Source: Sphaerolaimus hirsutus
Taxonomy: Eukaryota > Nematoda > Chromadorea > Monhysterida > Sphaerolaimidae
Assembly: GCA_964036195.1 (NCBI GenBank)
Contig: OZ038453.1
Location: 6,401,469-6,465,468, forward strand
Direction: 5' to 3'
DNA: 64,000 nt
Shown here: positions 47,801-58,828 of the stretch, piece after piece
Position numbering within the stretch: position 1 is the stretch's first letter
Layout: every line of letters starts with the position of its first letter
The notes under the pieces: model-generated
Databases searched by the model: none
What the model saw: only the letters and a program-made list of their open reading frames with translations
Told to the model about the DNA's origin: nothing
Made by a program: the position numbers and the translations under genes

Positions 47801-50529
47801 CCATGCATAAATGCCATTGTAAACATAAAGACATTCAAAGGTGCCAGAATTTTGCATTTGATCAATTGAAAACTGCTGCACTCTCTTTTGCTGCACATTT
47901 TGGTTGGTGAAGATTGGCCTGACACTGTGGCAATGCTTTTCTTGTTTCTGTTTATGTCAGAAGTTTCTGTTGCCACTGCTGTTAGCTCATTTCCATCTCC
48001 ATGCACCACTTCACTGTGAAATTTGCATTATTTTTTGTTGCCATATTTTGATGAATGGAAATTTGGATCAATACCTAGATTCTCTACTGTAAAGAAACCA
48101 CTGATTTGTGAGGATAAATAACATTGGGGACTTTTAGGATAGTTTTTGAGGTGGGATATGGTAAATCTGAGGGAAAGTGTTGTCCCGGTAAACTACAAAT
48201 ACATATAAACATGTCTTGCATTCTACAAACTTGGAAGGTCTCAAAGGTTTGGAAATAAACTTACAAGATCACTGATTCTTGAAACTACCCATAAAAATGG
48301 AATTAAATTAACTCTCAGGGCTTTTTGGTAAACAGCAGAATACAATACCCTTTTAACCTATGGGCAAATTCTAAGTTTTTGAGACTTATGTCCCACCAAA
48401 TCCGGACATATTCCGGACATTTTTATAGTAAAAGTGGAACAAGTGAGGTGTTTGGTTTGGACCTGTTTGGTTTAAGGTAGTTTGTTTACAGAGATTGTGA
48501 CGTCACTATTTCCGGAAAGTGTCCAAGAATCGAGTGTATACATTACCTTGAATGATTTGAAAAGTGCTTTAGACCAAAAAATTTCGAAAATTTTTATGAA
48601 GTAACAACTCATTTGTATCAAAATGTCCAGAAAGTGTCCATAATTGGTGGGAATAGCTCCAGTTTGGGTACTTTGTATGTAGAAAGTGTTGTTGGAAAAT
48701 GTCCAAGGAACAAGTATATCCATAACCTTGGAAGGTTTTTAATTTTAATTTTAATTTTAATTTGAAAATGGGGGAGATTGAGGTTAAAAGGCTATTGTAT
48801 TCTGTTGTAAACTATTCAAATTTATTTTTGAACTTTATAGTAAAATGAAATTTTGCTATCCACTACCAAATCCAATACCCCCAAAATTACAAAAACCCCA
48901 AAACACCCAACCCCCCCAAACCCCCACAACCACCAACCCCAAACCCACTAAACACCCCTAGCCCTATCATCCTTTACCAGTACCACAGCGGGCACCAGAC
49001 ACACCGCAATGGCACTGGCAGCCACGTAAAGGGGTAGTTGGAAGCCACCATGTTGGTAAAGGATGCCACCAAGGGGGAGGGCTAGACAGTGGGCAAAGTT
49101 GTAGGTCATTGAGAGGATGCCCGAGGCGTAGCCAGCGCAGTGGGAGTAGTAGTGCAGGACGTAGGCCTGGGGGGGGGGGGGTTGGGGGTTGTGATTTTGA
49201 TTGGTGTGAGTTGACATAGATGCTGGAATAAGTGCCCCCTCTTGAAAAGTGTAAAATGCTTTGTAAAATGTCAAGAAAGTGTGAAAAGACATGTAAAATG
49301 CCTCGGAAAATGTAAAACGTATGCATTGAAGAGATGAAAAGGACATTTTATAAAATTTTGAACACTTTGAATGACATTTGACATGACAGGGAATTTTCCA
49401 AGGTGTGAGAGTGACACCTGGTGGCTGCCCCAGATCCTTTAAAGTGTAAAATGTTGTGCCAAATGTCATGTAAGATGTCAATGAAAACAAAAACAAAATT
49501 TTATTACTGAACTTTGCATGACAATCAGGCACTTTACTTTTAAAATTTCATGAAAATTGAATAATAACACTTTACAGGATCTGGAATGAGCACCTGATGT
49601 ATGATTTTTCCAAACTGTTTGAAATTTCAGTAAAAACTAGTGTTTGTAAGTCCCACTCTTGAAGGTTGAAACTCTATAACTTTTGAAGGTTTCACTTCCC
49701 CCACTCACAGTAGCAGCAACTTCTTGAAAAATGTCTCCACAACTTTGTGCCAATCTCAACAACAAAGAGCCAATCCCAAAGGCCCATTTTCCATGCACAT
49801 TTTCAGCCAGCTGGGCCCAAGCCACAGATACAAGGCATGCTACAGTTGCTGCGCATAACATGCACCTCCTGGCTCCATAGCGAGCTATAAGAGCTTCCTA
49901 CAGGTGGTTGGGTGGTTAGTGTGATGTTGTGGGTTCGAAAACTGTGTTGTTTTTTTTGGCATTTTGTTTAGAGTGGACTAGTTGCATTATTGCAAGTAGC
50001 ATAGTAACAGCTTATATTGAACGTGAAAACTTCAAAAAAATAATATTATGTGAATATTTTACTGTTCAATTTAATTCAATATATTGTCATTGACAAGTTG
50101 AAGACCTATGATGTATCATCCATGTAATAAATAACGTGTTGGAATATTTGAATTTTACATCCAGCTGACGTCGAAACCACACAATCACAAGTATTTAACC
50201 AAAAAATGTAACCCTCAAACACCCCCCCCCCAATTTACCTGAAATCTGGTAGCAATTGGCACAAAAATCATATAAGAGCTCAAAATCGGCCCCACAACGG
50301 AATTTGGCAGGCCTCTACTTACAGCTTCCAGTGGGAAAAATGGATACATAAGTGCGTATGTAGTGTAACATGCCGCCGTTACACACACCAATATAAGGAG
50401 TGTAAGATATGGCCACTTTTGGATAGATGCCAAGGGTTGTAGAAAATAATTTAGCACGGTTTTGAAGGTGGAAATGTTTTCGAGTGGAATGGAGGTCTCT
50501 TTTGAAGCTTTTGAGTTGTTAGTAGTCAT
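44629..50529 (-). CDS. SLC18B1: SLC18B1-like major facilitator transporter, complete
   Basis: Eight exons with fully consistent phases give 483 residues; animal SLC18B1 proteins are about 460. SLC18B1 is a proton-coupled polyamine/monoamine transporter of vesicle membranes with 12 transmembrane helices. Visible landmarks are an N-terminal helix and the loop YPFFPLEAVSRGLPNSVVG, IARYGARRCM (the helix 2-3 loop motif), ALPLGGILYQHGGFQLPLYV (helices 5-6), a long charged central loop with TETSDINRNKK, FQLIKCKILAPLNVFMF (helix 7), helix 8 around IEIWMPIGNIVSG, GLGRTGGMN, and a last pair of hydrophobic helices. All introns are GT...AG. The E2-E3 intron holds two tandem introner-family copies that are not exact introns. 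Confidence 0.9.
44947..45281. mobile_element. TACCGTATTTGCTTGAATAA variant element
   Basis: TACCGTATTTGCTTGAATAA is inverted as TTATTCAAGCAAATACGGTA. A partial copy starts at 63888 and runs off the window end. Confidence 0.9.
46256..46377 (-). CDS. SLC18B1: SLC18B1-like exon 7: helix 10
   Basis: FSSCISAFLSGLGRTGGMNP aligns with the VVSGLSAGMSIIP segment. It ends NFGGDK plus two bases at GTTTGT. Confidence 0.85.
46770..46885 (-). CDS. SLC18B1: SLC18B1-like exon 6: helix 9
   Basis: LLLSRYIDLGYSWHMLTVGG, then IMCSLSIGLLGPFTGESE. LLGP is conserved. The acceptor is CTCGCAG and the donor is GTTTGC. Confidence 0.87.
47405..47515 (-). CDS. SLC18B1: SLC18B1-like exon 5: helix 8
   Basis: AEEVSYSLRYNSLYPGIKPQ, then VAWIEIWMPIGNIVS, equal to the LSLFVLEKFNLPAGYVGLVF...AISSP stretch of the family. 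The donor is GTCAGT. Confidence 0.87.
47802..48013 (-). CDS. SLC18B1: SLC18B1-like exon 4: central loop and helix 7
   Basis: VVHGDGNELTAVATETSDIN forms the cytoplasmic loop. FQLIKCKILAPLNVFMFTMA is helix 7. Phase matches both neighbours. The donor is GTCAGT. Confidence 0.85.
48949..49166 (-). CDS. SLC18B1: SLC18B1-like exon 3
   Basis: AYVLHYYSHCAGYASGILSM, then LALPLGGILYQHGGFQLPLY: the GLGxxxGPxxGGxLYxxxGFxxPF signature of the family. It ends at GTGGGT with two leftover bases. Confidence 0.9.
49232..49420. mobile_element. A-family introner copy in an SLC18B1-like intron
   Basis: Left AGTGCCCCCTCTTG, right GAGAGTGACACCTG. Arms of AAAATGTCAAGAAAGTGT type. It abuts the next copy at CTG. Confidence 0.75.
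49421..49596. mobile_element. B-family introner copy, adjacent
   Basis: CACCTG/GTGGCTGCCCCAGATCC and GATCTGGAATGAGCACCTG. CTG occurs on both sides. Confidence 0.78.
49709..49897 (-). CDS. SLC18B1: SLC18B1-like exon 2
   Basis: EALIARYGARRCMLCAATVA continues helix 2 into helices 3 and 4. LLRLAQSCGDIFQEVAAT matches the RSVDALGFAAAMT region. The donor is GTGAGT. Confidence 0.9.
50239..50529 (-). CDS. SLC18B1: SLC18B1-like exon 1
   Basis: Start ATG at 50529. A polar N-terminus, then PYLTLLILVCVTAACYTTYA (helix 1), YPFFPLEAVSRGLPNSVVG and helix 2. The donor is GTAAAT, phase 0. Confidence 0.9.
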
Positions 50530-50605
50530 TATTGTTGTTTTTAGTAACCGATTATTAGTGCTGGTAGTTGTTAGTTACGTTAAAAAGCGTTACAAAGCAA
50601 AAAAA

Positions 50606-50677
50606 ATGTATTTTATGCGGAATTTTCATGAATACAACCTACATTCAGTACTTCCATACCTCGATGAAGATACAGGT
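50606..50677 (+). CDS. Possible first exon of an unknown gene
   Basis: ATG, MYFMRNFHEYNLHSVLPYLD, then EDTG before a consensus GTAAGT donor. It would diverge from the SLC18B1-like gene, sharing a 76-bp promoter gap. No homology is recognised. Confidence 0.3.
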
Positions 50678-51049
50678 GTAAGTAATTGGTTGTAAACATA
50701 TTTGTTACGGTAACTGTTCTTATAGTAGCTGTTTTTATTACCGTATTTCTTCTTACAGAAAGGCATACCTCCTATAGAAAGGCACCACCAGCAATAGAAC
50801 GACATGTTTTGGCACTTCTTTTACATTTGAAAACAATATAAGAAGCAGCCGGCGATACAGTAGAACGGTAGGTTTTGCCAAACAAAATTCTGGCGAAATA
50901 AGAAAATTTCCTGGGGGTATTTAGAGAAAATACGGTAAAGGCAAAATGCATATTTTTACATGTATTATCTTATTTTCCTAGCATTTCAACTGATTTTGGT
51001 GTGTGTTTCATAAATATTTACAATTCCAAATTCGAATAATCATTTCCAG

Positions 51050-51180
51050 AACAAATCAATGCACTTGTAAAAATGCCATAAAAATGTGCCCTTGGCTATT
51101 AAAGAGTCGTTGGAAACAAAACATTTGCACATCCGGTCAGGGGACAAATCTAAACATTGTCAAGTTGAGCAAAGATAAAA
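51050..51180 (+). CDS. Probable exon with Cys-rich sequence
   Basis: The acceptor is CATTTCCAG and the donor is GTAAGA. It encodes TNQCTCKNAIKMCPWLLKSR, then NICTSGQGTNLNIVKLSKDK. Family unknown. It does not fit the end phase of the 50606 exon without another exon between. Confidence 0.45.
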
Positions 51181-51757
51181 GTAAGAAATTTTTTAGAAAG
51201 TTACAAATACTTTATGGGAAAGAATCAAATATCGTAAATAGTTTTCAATGTCTCATTTTGTTATTCTATGATATTTTGTAATTTAAAAAAAAATTTGTTG
51301 TTTTAATGCTTACAAGTTAAAGTACAAGAAAAGTGCTATACGATAAGAGGTCGTATTTAATATACCGTATTTCCTCGAAATACCCCCAGGAGGTTCATTT
51401 TTCAGAGTTTTGAGGGGGTATTCGAGGAAATACGGTATTCGAGGGGGTATTTTGAGCGGGTATTTCGAAGAAGTACGGCAATGAACTTGAAAACTAAAGC
51501 TAACATGACAAAAGTTGAAAGAACAAAATGTGACAAGTATTTCCACTTTGATAAAGGATTAACACGCAGTTACCGCAAATCCTCAAATAAAATCCCCTTG
51601 AATAACCCCCACCCTGGATAAGTCCGCCCCCTCATCAACTCCGACGAAAAAATAACTCCCCTGGGTTCTTATTCGAGAATTTAGGGTAAATTTTCTCATC
51701 ACTCACAACTTAACTTACCACTTCTCTTGTCACTTTTACACTTGTGAAATTGGCACC

Positions 51758-52099
51758 TTGAAAAGTGGCATTGCCAACCTCAAAAGGGTAACGCAGCATT
51801 TCGATATTGTTTGTCATTTGAAACCGATATTATGGAATGTGGTGCGCCGCACTTACACTCAGTCGTTAGAGTATCGAGTTTATATTTTAAATGGTTTTAA
51901 TAGGGAAGTAGTGATTGGTAAATTTGTTATAATTTATGGCGTTGGCGCCATTTTTCTGTGCCAGAACATTTTTGGGATCATAAATGTTGAAATTTCTCTT
52001 AGTGTAATTCACACGGCACACCTGAAAATCAACGGAATTTTTGGCGTTGGCGCCATTTTCAAGTGGCGTGGCGATTTCTATTTAACTGTTGTAAAATGA
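51758..52099 (+). CDS. Open reading frame, possible terminal exon
   Basis: About 113 codons without repeats typical of the neighbouring elements. It contains YRVYILNGFNREVVIGKFVI and FGVGAIFKWRGDFYLTVVK, with FGVGAIF/YGVGAIF occurring twice. No acceptor was convincingly placed and no family was recognised. Confidence 0.28.
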   Translation: MKSGIANLKRVTQHFDIVCHLKPILWNVVRRTYTQSLEYRVYILNGFNREVVIGKFVIIYGVGAIFLCQNIFGIINVEISLSVIHTAHLKINGIFGVGAIFKWRGDFYLTVVK

Positions 52100-52795
52100 C
52101 TTTATAGTTTATACTTTAACATCAAAGTGTTCTGAAAGAAAGCAACCAAAAGTAATGTATGTTGGTTTTTCAACACTTTTCAGCTTTAGAAATATAATGC
52201 CCCTTTACATACCCCTTTACATACCCCTTTACATACCCCTTTACAGACCCCTTTACAGACCCCTTTACATACCCCTTTACAGACCCCTTTACATACCTAT
52301 GTAGGTAGATGAAATCTGAACTATGTTTATTGCTTGATGGATAATTATGGACAAGGTTTCACATGGGTTCCATCGAAATTCGATCAGTGATTTGAAATGA
52401 CTGCGGAATGCGACTTGATGTTGATGTGACTAATTTGTGTGGACGCTAATGATGGCAAACAAAATTCGAAAATTCGAGAAAGTTTTTGAACCTTCTAATT
52501 TTAGGAGTTTTTTAATTATTATTTCAACTAGGAAAACACTCAAATTTGATTTTTTTAAGAAACATTCGAAAATTCAGTAGTTTTTCCGAATTTTCGCAGT
52601 ATTTTGCGTTTGAAAATGCATGTCGAATACATGGTAGAACGCATCAATTTCGCATTGAAAAAAGAGATATATTCACGGCGAAAAGCGATAACACTGTGAG
52701 AATGCGAGCTTCAAAGCTCGTAAAAATTTATCAAAAATTTTGTTTCAAAAAAGTGAAAAATGTTATATTTTAATTTAAAAACTCTGAAGTATATT
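52100..52795. other. Non-coding stretch with CCCCTTTACATA tandem repeat
   Basis: 52198-52296 holds about eight 12-bp units CCCCTTTACAKA. 52445-52600 is a TTCGAAAATTCG element. No gene recognised. Confidence 0.6.
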
Positions 52796-53925
52796 CGGCG
52801 GACTGCACACTATGCATTTTTATGAAGGAAACACTCCATCATGACGTCATCGTAAAAAAAAAATTGTTACAACAAAAAAAAGAAAAACGTTTCAGGAAAA
52901 AACATTCGTCACTTGTATGTAGTGATGGAATGGCGCCATGGCGCTGGCGCCATTTGAGGGCGCCAAAGGGCGCCGCGCCATGGCGCCATTGGCGCTTGGC
53001 GCCCTTTTTCTGTGGCGCCCTTGGCGCCTGGCGCCCACATTCTGAAAGGCGCCATGGCGCCCTTGGCGCTTGGCGCCCTTTTTCCGTGGCGCCTGGCGCC
53101 CTGCTTTAGAAGGGCGCCAAAAAGGCGCCAGCATGGTCTCACGGTGAGTGCTGTGTAAACGAAAAAAATGAAAAACGCATCCGTGGATGGTCTAAATTCG
53201 CCAGAAAAATGGACTGAGTGGTGTGAGTGGGTGGAAATCTTTCGTCCAACGGTTCATCAGATCTGTCTGACGGATCAGAAGACAAGAATGATGGACCGTC
53301 TAACTTGCAAAATCATAAACAAACTGATTTAAATCGTTGCAATTAGGAAACATTGTTTGGAAGGTCTATTTGTAATGAATGGATTGTTGCCAAATGACAA
53401 TTTCCATTGCGTTTGAATTCGTCATGTGGATTTTATTTTTTTTGTAAAATTTTTTGTTGCAAGCCTTGTTTTTGTTCATTACATCATGGAGAACTCGAAT
53501 TAAGAAGTGAATGCGCATACAATGGTGCTGTAGAAACATTTTTTTTCCAAATGGCGCCATGGCGCCCTTGGCGCTTGGCGCCCTCTTTCCGTGGCGCCCC
53601 TGGCGCCTGGCGCCCACTTTCTGAATGGCGCCATGGCGCCCTTGGCGCCTGGCGCCATTTTTCTGTGGCGCCCTTGGCGCTTGGCGCCCACTTTCCGAAT
53701 GGCGCCATGGCGCCCTTGGCGCCCACTTTCCGAATGGCGCCATGGCGCCCTTGGCGCCTGGCGCCATTTTTTCCTGCCGCTTTTCCATCACTACTTGTAT
53801 GTGACTCCGCCTTTTTCTTTTTAAATGTTTTTCTTTTCGGTGAACGTAAATACGTAAGTATCCTGTTCGTGCGTTATCGACTAAGACATAAGTAATTTTG
53901 GGCGCATACTTTGCGGTCCGCCGAG
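52796..53925. mobile_element. CGGCGGACCGC element (F), split by the 52920 element
   Basis: Left CGGCGGACTGCACACTATGC, right TTTGCGGTCCGCCG, with AGTATAYY on both sides. The second copy 61251-61737 (GCGGACCGCTCACTATGC to TGTGGTCCGCCA) lacks the insertion. Confidence 0.82.
52920..53793. mobile_element. hAT-like element with GGCGCC clusters, copy 1
   Basis: Ends TAGTGATGGAATGGCGCC and inverted TTTTCCATCACTA. Exact 8-bp duplication CTTGTATG at 52912-52919 and 53794-53801. Both subterminal regions are GGCGCCATGGCGCC arrays around a unique 400-bp core (GGTTCATCAGATCTGTCTGA). Confidence 0.95.
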
Positions 53926-54770
53926 TATACCTATTCAAAAAGTTCAAAATTCAAACTGTGTTCAAAAAAATTTAAAATTAAAAAACAAAAACGTTTTTTC
54001 CTGGTGTTTTCCATCGTTAGCATCTCACCATTCAGCGCCATTTACTTGACCAAATAGGTAGATGATTTTTTATATTCCATCTTATATTTCCTTCTGGCTC
54101 AAATGGAGCAAATCAGCAAAATAGAAATTGAAGACTATAAAGGGGTTGAGTTTTGAGTAAAAAAATATAAAACATAATTTGTCAGTGGTCACCTAGATAT
54201 GTATTTATTTAAATTTGATGCATACAATTATATTCAAAAGTTCATATGGGAAATTTAGGCAATTTTTTAGTGAGAACTTTTGAAGTTTTTGAGAACTTTT
54301 TTATCTGAATGGTTTTAAATGTTACACCATAAAATTCAACTTTAACTTGAACTTGTAAATCCAGCACAAAATGAAAGAAGGTTTACTTCTGAAGTAAATG
54401 TTTGAAAAGTAACAAAGAACACATTAAGATGTGGCAATAGGAAGCTCTAAAACAGAAATATTAGGCTTTTAGAACATGCACAAAATGTGGTCAAACCTAA
54501 TGCGATTAAGGGATACAATGCATTTCAAAACAATACACTCATGTGGAACACTTTATTGCATTTTCTGCAAGTGCCAATTTTTCTCAGATCTGTTAAGTAG
54601 TGTGCTAAACCCTTGGCAGAGCAGTGACTTTTTTATATGCAATTCGCTGTAATTAATAATGAAACAGAGATCAGCACTGATAGATTTTGCTATAATTCTT
54701 TTAGATGAGCAGCACACAGGGCCGCTGCCAAAAAAATTTAAAATGCACAGTAAATGTCAAATGTAATTGA
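53926..54770. other. No gene or element recognised
   Basis: AT-rich sequence without long frames or clear terminal repeats. Confidence 0.4.
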
Positions 54771-55165
54771 GGCGTCTACTTCTAAAAATCGACAAGTCCA
54801 AAATATGAAAATTTCGAGTTAGGCCCGGAAACGTCATCTGGGGCTACTTCCGCACGTTTTTTTATCATTTTCCATAAAATATTTGACCTCACATGCACAT
54901 ATGGCTAAGTGCCAAATTTGACATTTTTTGGGAAATATGCAAAAATTTCGGGCAAGAAGTTGACAAGTCCATCCCTCCGCTTCCTTTCTTATGGGAAAAA
55001 ATAGCAAGAATGTGATATGTCCACTATGGACAGCTACTTCTAAAAGTCGACAAGTCCATAAATTGCCCATAAGGCAGCCTCGGCCTCCCCGGGAACAAAA
55101 ATGTTCTCTAGTGCAAGAAGTCGACAAGTCCAATTCCCTCCCAAAAACAGTTTTGCTCTGACCGA
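54770..55165. repeat. TCGACAAGTCCA repeat
   Basis: CTACTTCTAAAAATCGACAA, CTTCTAAAAGTCGACAAG and AAGTCGACAAGTCCA recur. An inverted copy GACTTGTCGACTTTTAGAAG is at 60057. Confidence 0.65.
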
Positions 55166-55197
55166 ATGGAAATTTATGGACACCCCATTTTTCACAT

Positions 55198-55638
55198 ATG
55201 CCGTATTTCCTCGAAATACCCCCGGGGGTGATTGTTTCATAGTGGTCCCGTGAGGGGGGGGGGTTGAAGGAGGGGGGAGGGTTTTTCGAGGGGGGGGGGG
55301 TTATTGTTTCGCCAGAAATTTTTTCAAATCCTAGTACAAAATCGTCGTTTGTGATGTACACTGGGGTAGAAAAATGCATCAATAACTGACATGTATAGAC
55401 TCCTGTAGACTAATAGTAGTACGTAGATGGTATAAACACTGTTCTCACGTGATTACGACATTGTTTTAACGTGTGTTCTGCACTACGCAGAACACAAACT
55501 GCAGTATTTGTCATGTACGTTCTCTTTATACTCAATCTGGGGGGGGGGGTATTTCGAGGGGGGGGGGTGATTGTTTCATATTGGTCTCGAGAGGGGGGGG
55601 GGTCAAACGAGGGGGGGGTATTTCGAGGAAATACGGTA
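55198..55638. mobile_element. TACCGTATTTCC-family element
   Basis: GCCGTATTTCCTCGAAATAC to TATTTCGAGGAAATACGGTA, with the GTCATGTACGTTCTCTTTA core. Confidence 0.88.
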
Positions 55639-56412
55639 GGTTGAGAGCAGGGGCTGAAAACTTGACACTTTATTGTCAACATATGGAACTTTATGAAAAG
55701 CATGATGAGAGAGCCAAATCGGACACGCACCACGTGCCTGGAATTGGGTTCGAAACTTGAAATGCGATTAGCATTCGAAAAATAACCCGTGATTTATATT
55801 TTCGAAAATCACAATAAATATAAATAACCCGTGATTTATATATATTTATATTTTTTTCAAATTCTGAGTGATATATTTATATATATTTTTTAAATTAAAA
55901 AAAAATCACTGAGAAAATCACTCATACTAGATACATTGTGGTTCAATGATTGCACTTTATGACTAAAACATGTAATCTGTGCAAGATATTTTCGCCAGTG
56001 ATTTTCTCCAGAAAACATTTCTGTTCATGTAGAGCATTTTTGAGTTAAAATATTGTGCCTACACTTTCACCATGACTTTTTTGAAAACTAAAATGGCCAA
56101 AAATGATGAGATTATCCAGTTTTCCACTATTGAATGTGTATGGTCAGTTTTCACAAATGGCATGAATTTTTGTCAGGTGGTGTTGGCAAGTCACTAGTTT
56201 GCCCTTGTGTTTACCTAATGTGAAACACAGCAAAAACTGGTTGTGTGAATGCGCGGTGAAGTGTCATGAAGTGTCTTCATGCCAACACTTCCTGCCGATT
56301 CACCAAGAATGTTGGAGCTTCAACATCCATCACAAAAATCTGCATGAAGACACTTCATGCATCTTAATATGGCACTCCCAGACAAATGTATACATAGGGG
56401 AAGCGTGTGGAA

Positions 56413-58820
56413 CAGGCTGTCCGCGAGATTTAGGGTTTTTTGGTATACCACGTAACACGCTAATTATTCCATATGTACCCCGTGCTAACACGTCCTTTCG
56501 TTTATTACGTAAAAAGAGGTCACCTAGAAATCGATATCTTACCCGTCTAACGCGCAGATGAGCGCGTGCGCAGACAATTGATGTATCAATAACACGCAAC
56601 AGGGCGGGTTATACGTATTTGTATACCCCATTATTAGAAGACATGCGCGTTACAGAAAAACGTACACCCCATCCAATTATTTGTAAAAAGCAGAAAACGT
56701 GTTATACCGAGGTTGAATAACACGTAAAAAAATTTACAACAAAAAAGCGCGCCAAAATGTGGCTCTGCTGCGACCACTCATTTCCTTACTTGGCACACCA
56801 AAATGTGGTTCTGCTGAAATCAGAATGCCAACTGATCGATGAGTCCCAAAAAACGGGATTGGTATTTATATGGGTCCGCGGTGCACGCGGCACTTGAGAT
56901 TGGACAAAGATTTCCATCTGTTGTCCAATATTTAGGATCAAAAAAGTGTTTTCTCATGAGATTATCTCTTTGTTTTGAGTCAAAAATCAGGGCACATGGC
57001 ATTTCTTTGTGACATAAGGGGATCCGCATGTTTGATGTTACATAAGTGGGGGGGTTTGTGGTCAACTTTTGAGCTGGGATTAATTGGCAAAAATAGAGAT
57101 CAAATAGGGACAGGATTAACGTGGCAAAAATCAGCGCGTGGGAATACACTTGTACGCGGCGGACCGCAAAGTATGTGCAGAATCCTACCATAATTAAATG
57201 AATAAAATCTTGTCATAAATTCAACAATTAATTTTTCCAAATTAAAAACAAAATATTATCATGGAAAAAAACTGTATAATTTGTGGTTAATTATTCAGAT
57301 GGGTTATGGTAGGTTTCCATACTGTCGTATGTGGCCCCAATTAAAAAATATTCTGCCAGCGCATGTCACTTTGCCGCCGCCGCCTGCCCATTAGCAAATT
57401 TCCGGGGCAGTGGTGTTGCATGGGCCTTTCATTGGGGCGCCATTGTTTCCCATGGCGCATGCGCTCGGCCAGATTAGGCCCAAACAGCGCAGCTTAGCCG
57501 ATCAACTCGGCGCGCCTGGCCGATTATTTTGATCGGCCACAGCGATCACTTTGTTGTGCAACAGGCTCGCAGCTGAGCCTGTGCACTGATTGCATCACAT
57601 CAAAGTGATCGCAATCTTTTGGGAATGTTTTTTCCCATGACAAGAGCCCAAATTGCCAACAGATGTTGTGCAATTTGGGATCGGCGCCACCTATAAATAG
57701 TGCGCCGCGGCACCACCTTGGCAGTCGTCACCTATTTTTTTGAAGTTTTTTCTGCGCAGGGTGGCGCGGCGGCGGCGGCCTGCGGGCCGGTGGGCCTGGG
57801 CGCACAAGCGACAAATTAGGACATTGTTTCATGCCCTATTATTTAAGTGTCGTTTCATTTTCGCCACTTTTTGCGCATTTATTTGTGTACGCGTGTCGCG
57901 TTTCCATAAGTCGGCCATTTTGTATTAAAAACCTACAAACTCAAATATTTTCACTCATTTTTGGAAACTTCGGTGGGCCGGCGCGCTAGGGCATTTTTTG
58001 TAGGTTTCGCCTGGCGCATTTTTGCATTCTGCCTATAATTAGGTGGAAAATTTTACCCGGCGATGGGTCGCTGGCATGATGCCAGATGTCTGCGGCACGC
58101 AGCGTAGACGCAGCGACGCAGCTGCAGGGCCGTTTCTCGACCATTCATTTCCCTCCACCGCCAGCCGATCTGATCGGCTGCGCGGCGGACCCCCCTCCTT
58201 GGTCGGCAGCAACATGTCGTCCAATAGCATGCAGGGCATGGCTGATAGGGCGCGGTGGCGCGGTCGGGCACCGGGTGCCGCGCCGCAGGTGGCATGGGGT
58301 TTGTCGCCTTGAATTCCCTGAAAATTTTTTTTGAATTTTTGAATTTTTTCAAATAAATCGATTTTTAAGTGTTTTTTTCCAGGGGTGAAATAAAAATTAT
58401 GGAAAAATTCAAAAATTTGAAAATATTTTCGAATTTATGAATCTTTTTTTTGCAATCGTTAGTGCTGGCACTTATTGATATATTTATGTGTGTATATTTA
58501 CATTACCACATTTTGGAGATTTAACTTTAACTTTTTCTGCCATTGTTGGTTATCACACGCTCTAACCCGCAAAAAATATTTACTTCGGGGTATGACAAAT
58601 GATCTAACCCGATTTATTCCAAATGATGCGTGTTAGTGAAAAAAAGTACCGCGCTAAACGATTGACCCCTATTACACGCGCGCCTGCTTAACCCGTAGTG
58701 CCGTGTTGGAGCATAAACAAAACCGCGCAAATAAATACTGGTGCGTGTTATAAAAAATGCTGTTCGCGTGACGGTATACCACGTACATATAACACGGGGT
58801 ATACTTTCGCGGACAGCCTG
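56413..58820. mobile_element. 2.4-kb hAT-like non-autonomous transposon
   Basis: Ends CAGGCTGTCCGCGAG and inverted TTTCGCGGACAGCCTG. Exact 8-bp duplication GTGTGGAA at 56405-56412 and 58821-58828. The CAGG...CCTG ends and 8-bp duplication are hAT-like. It split an older GTGAAGTGTCTTC element. The core (57360-58310) is much richer in G, C and CpG than anything around it and has a CTATAAATAG box at 57691. No transposase was recognised. Confidence 0.9.
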
Positions 58821-58828
58821 GTGTGGAA

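Noticed and set aside
53366..53947. 193-residue minus-strand frame and its plus-strand partner
   Set aside because: They cover the GGCGCC arrays of the hAT-like element; repeated APWRHSE/RQGRHG units reflect the DNA repeat.
54834..55382. 182-residue minus-strand frame with Cys and Trp
   Set aside because: It crosses the TACCGTATTTCC element into the TCGACAAGTCC repeat.
56820..57191. 123-residue minus-strand frame inside the 2.4-kb element
   Set aside because: Looked for hAT transposase motifs (DDE, RW, dimerisation block) and saw none; treated as non-coding.
57691..57700. CTATAAATAG as a core promoter
   Set aside because: TATA-like and well placed in a GC-rich stretch, but no coding exon follows; kept only as a remark on the transposon core.
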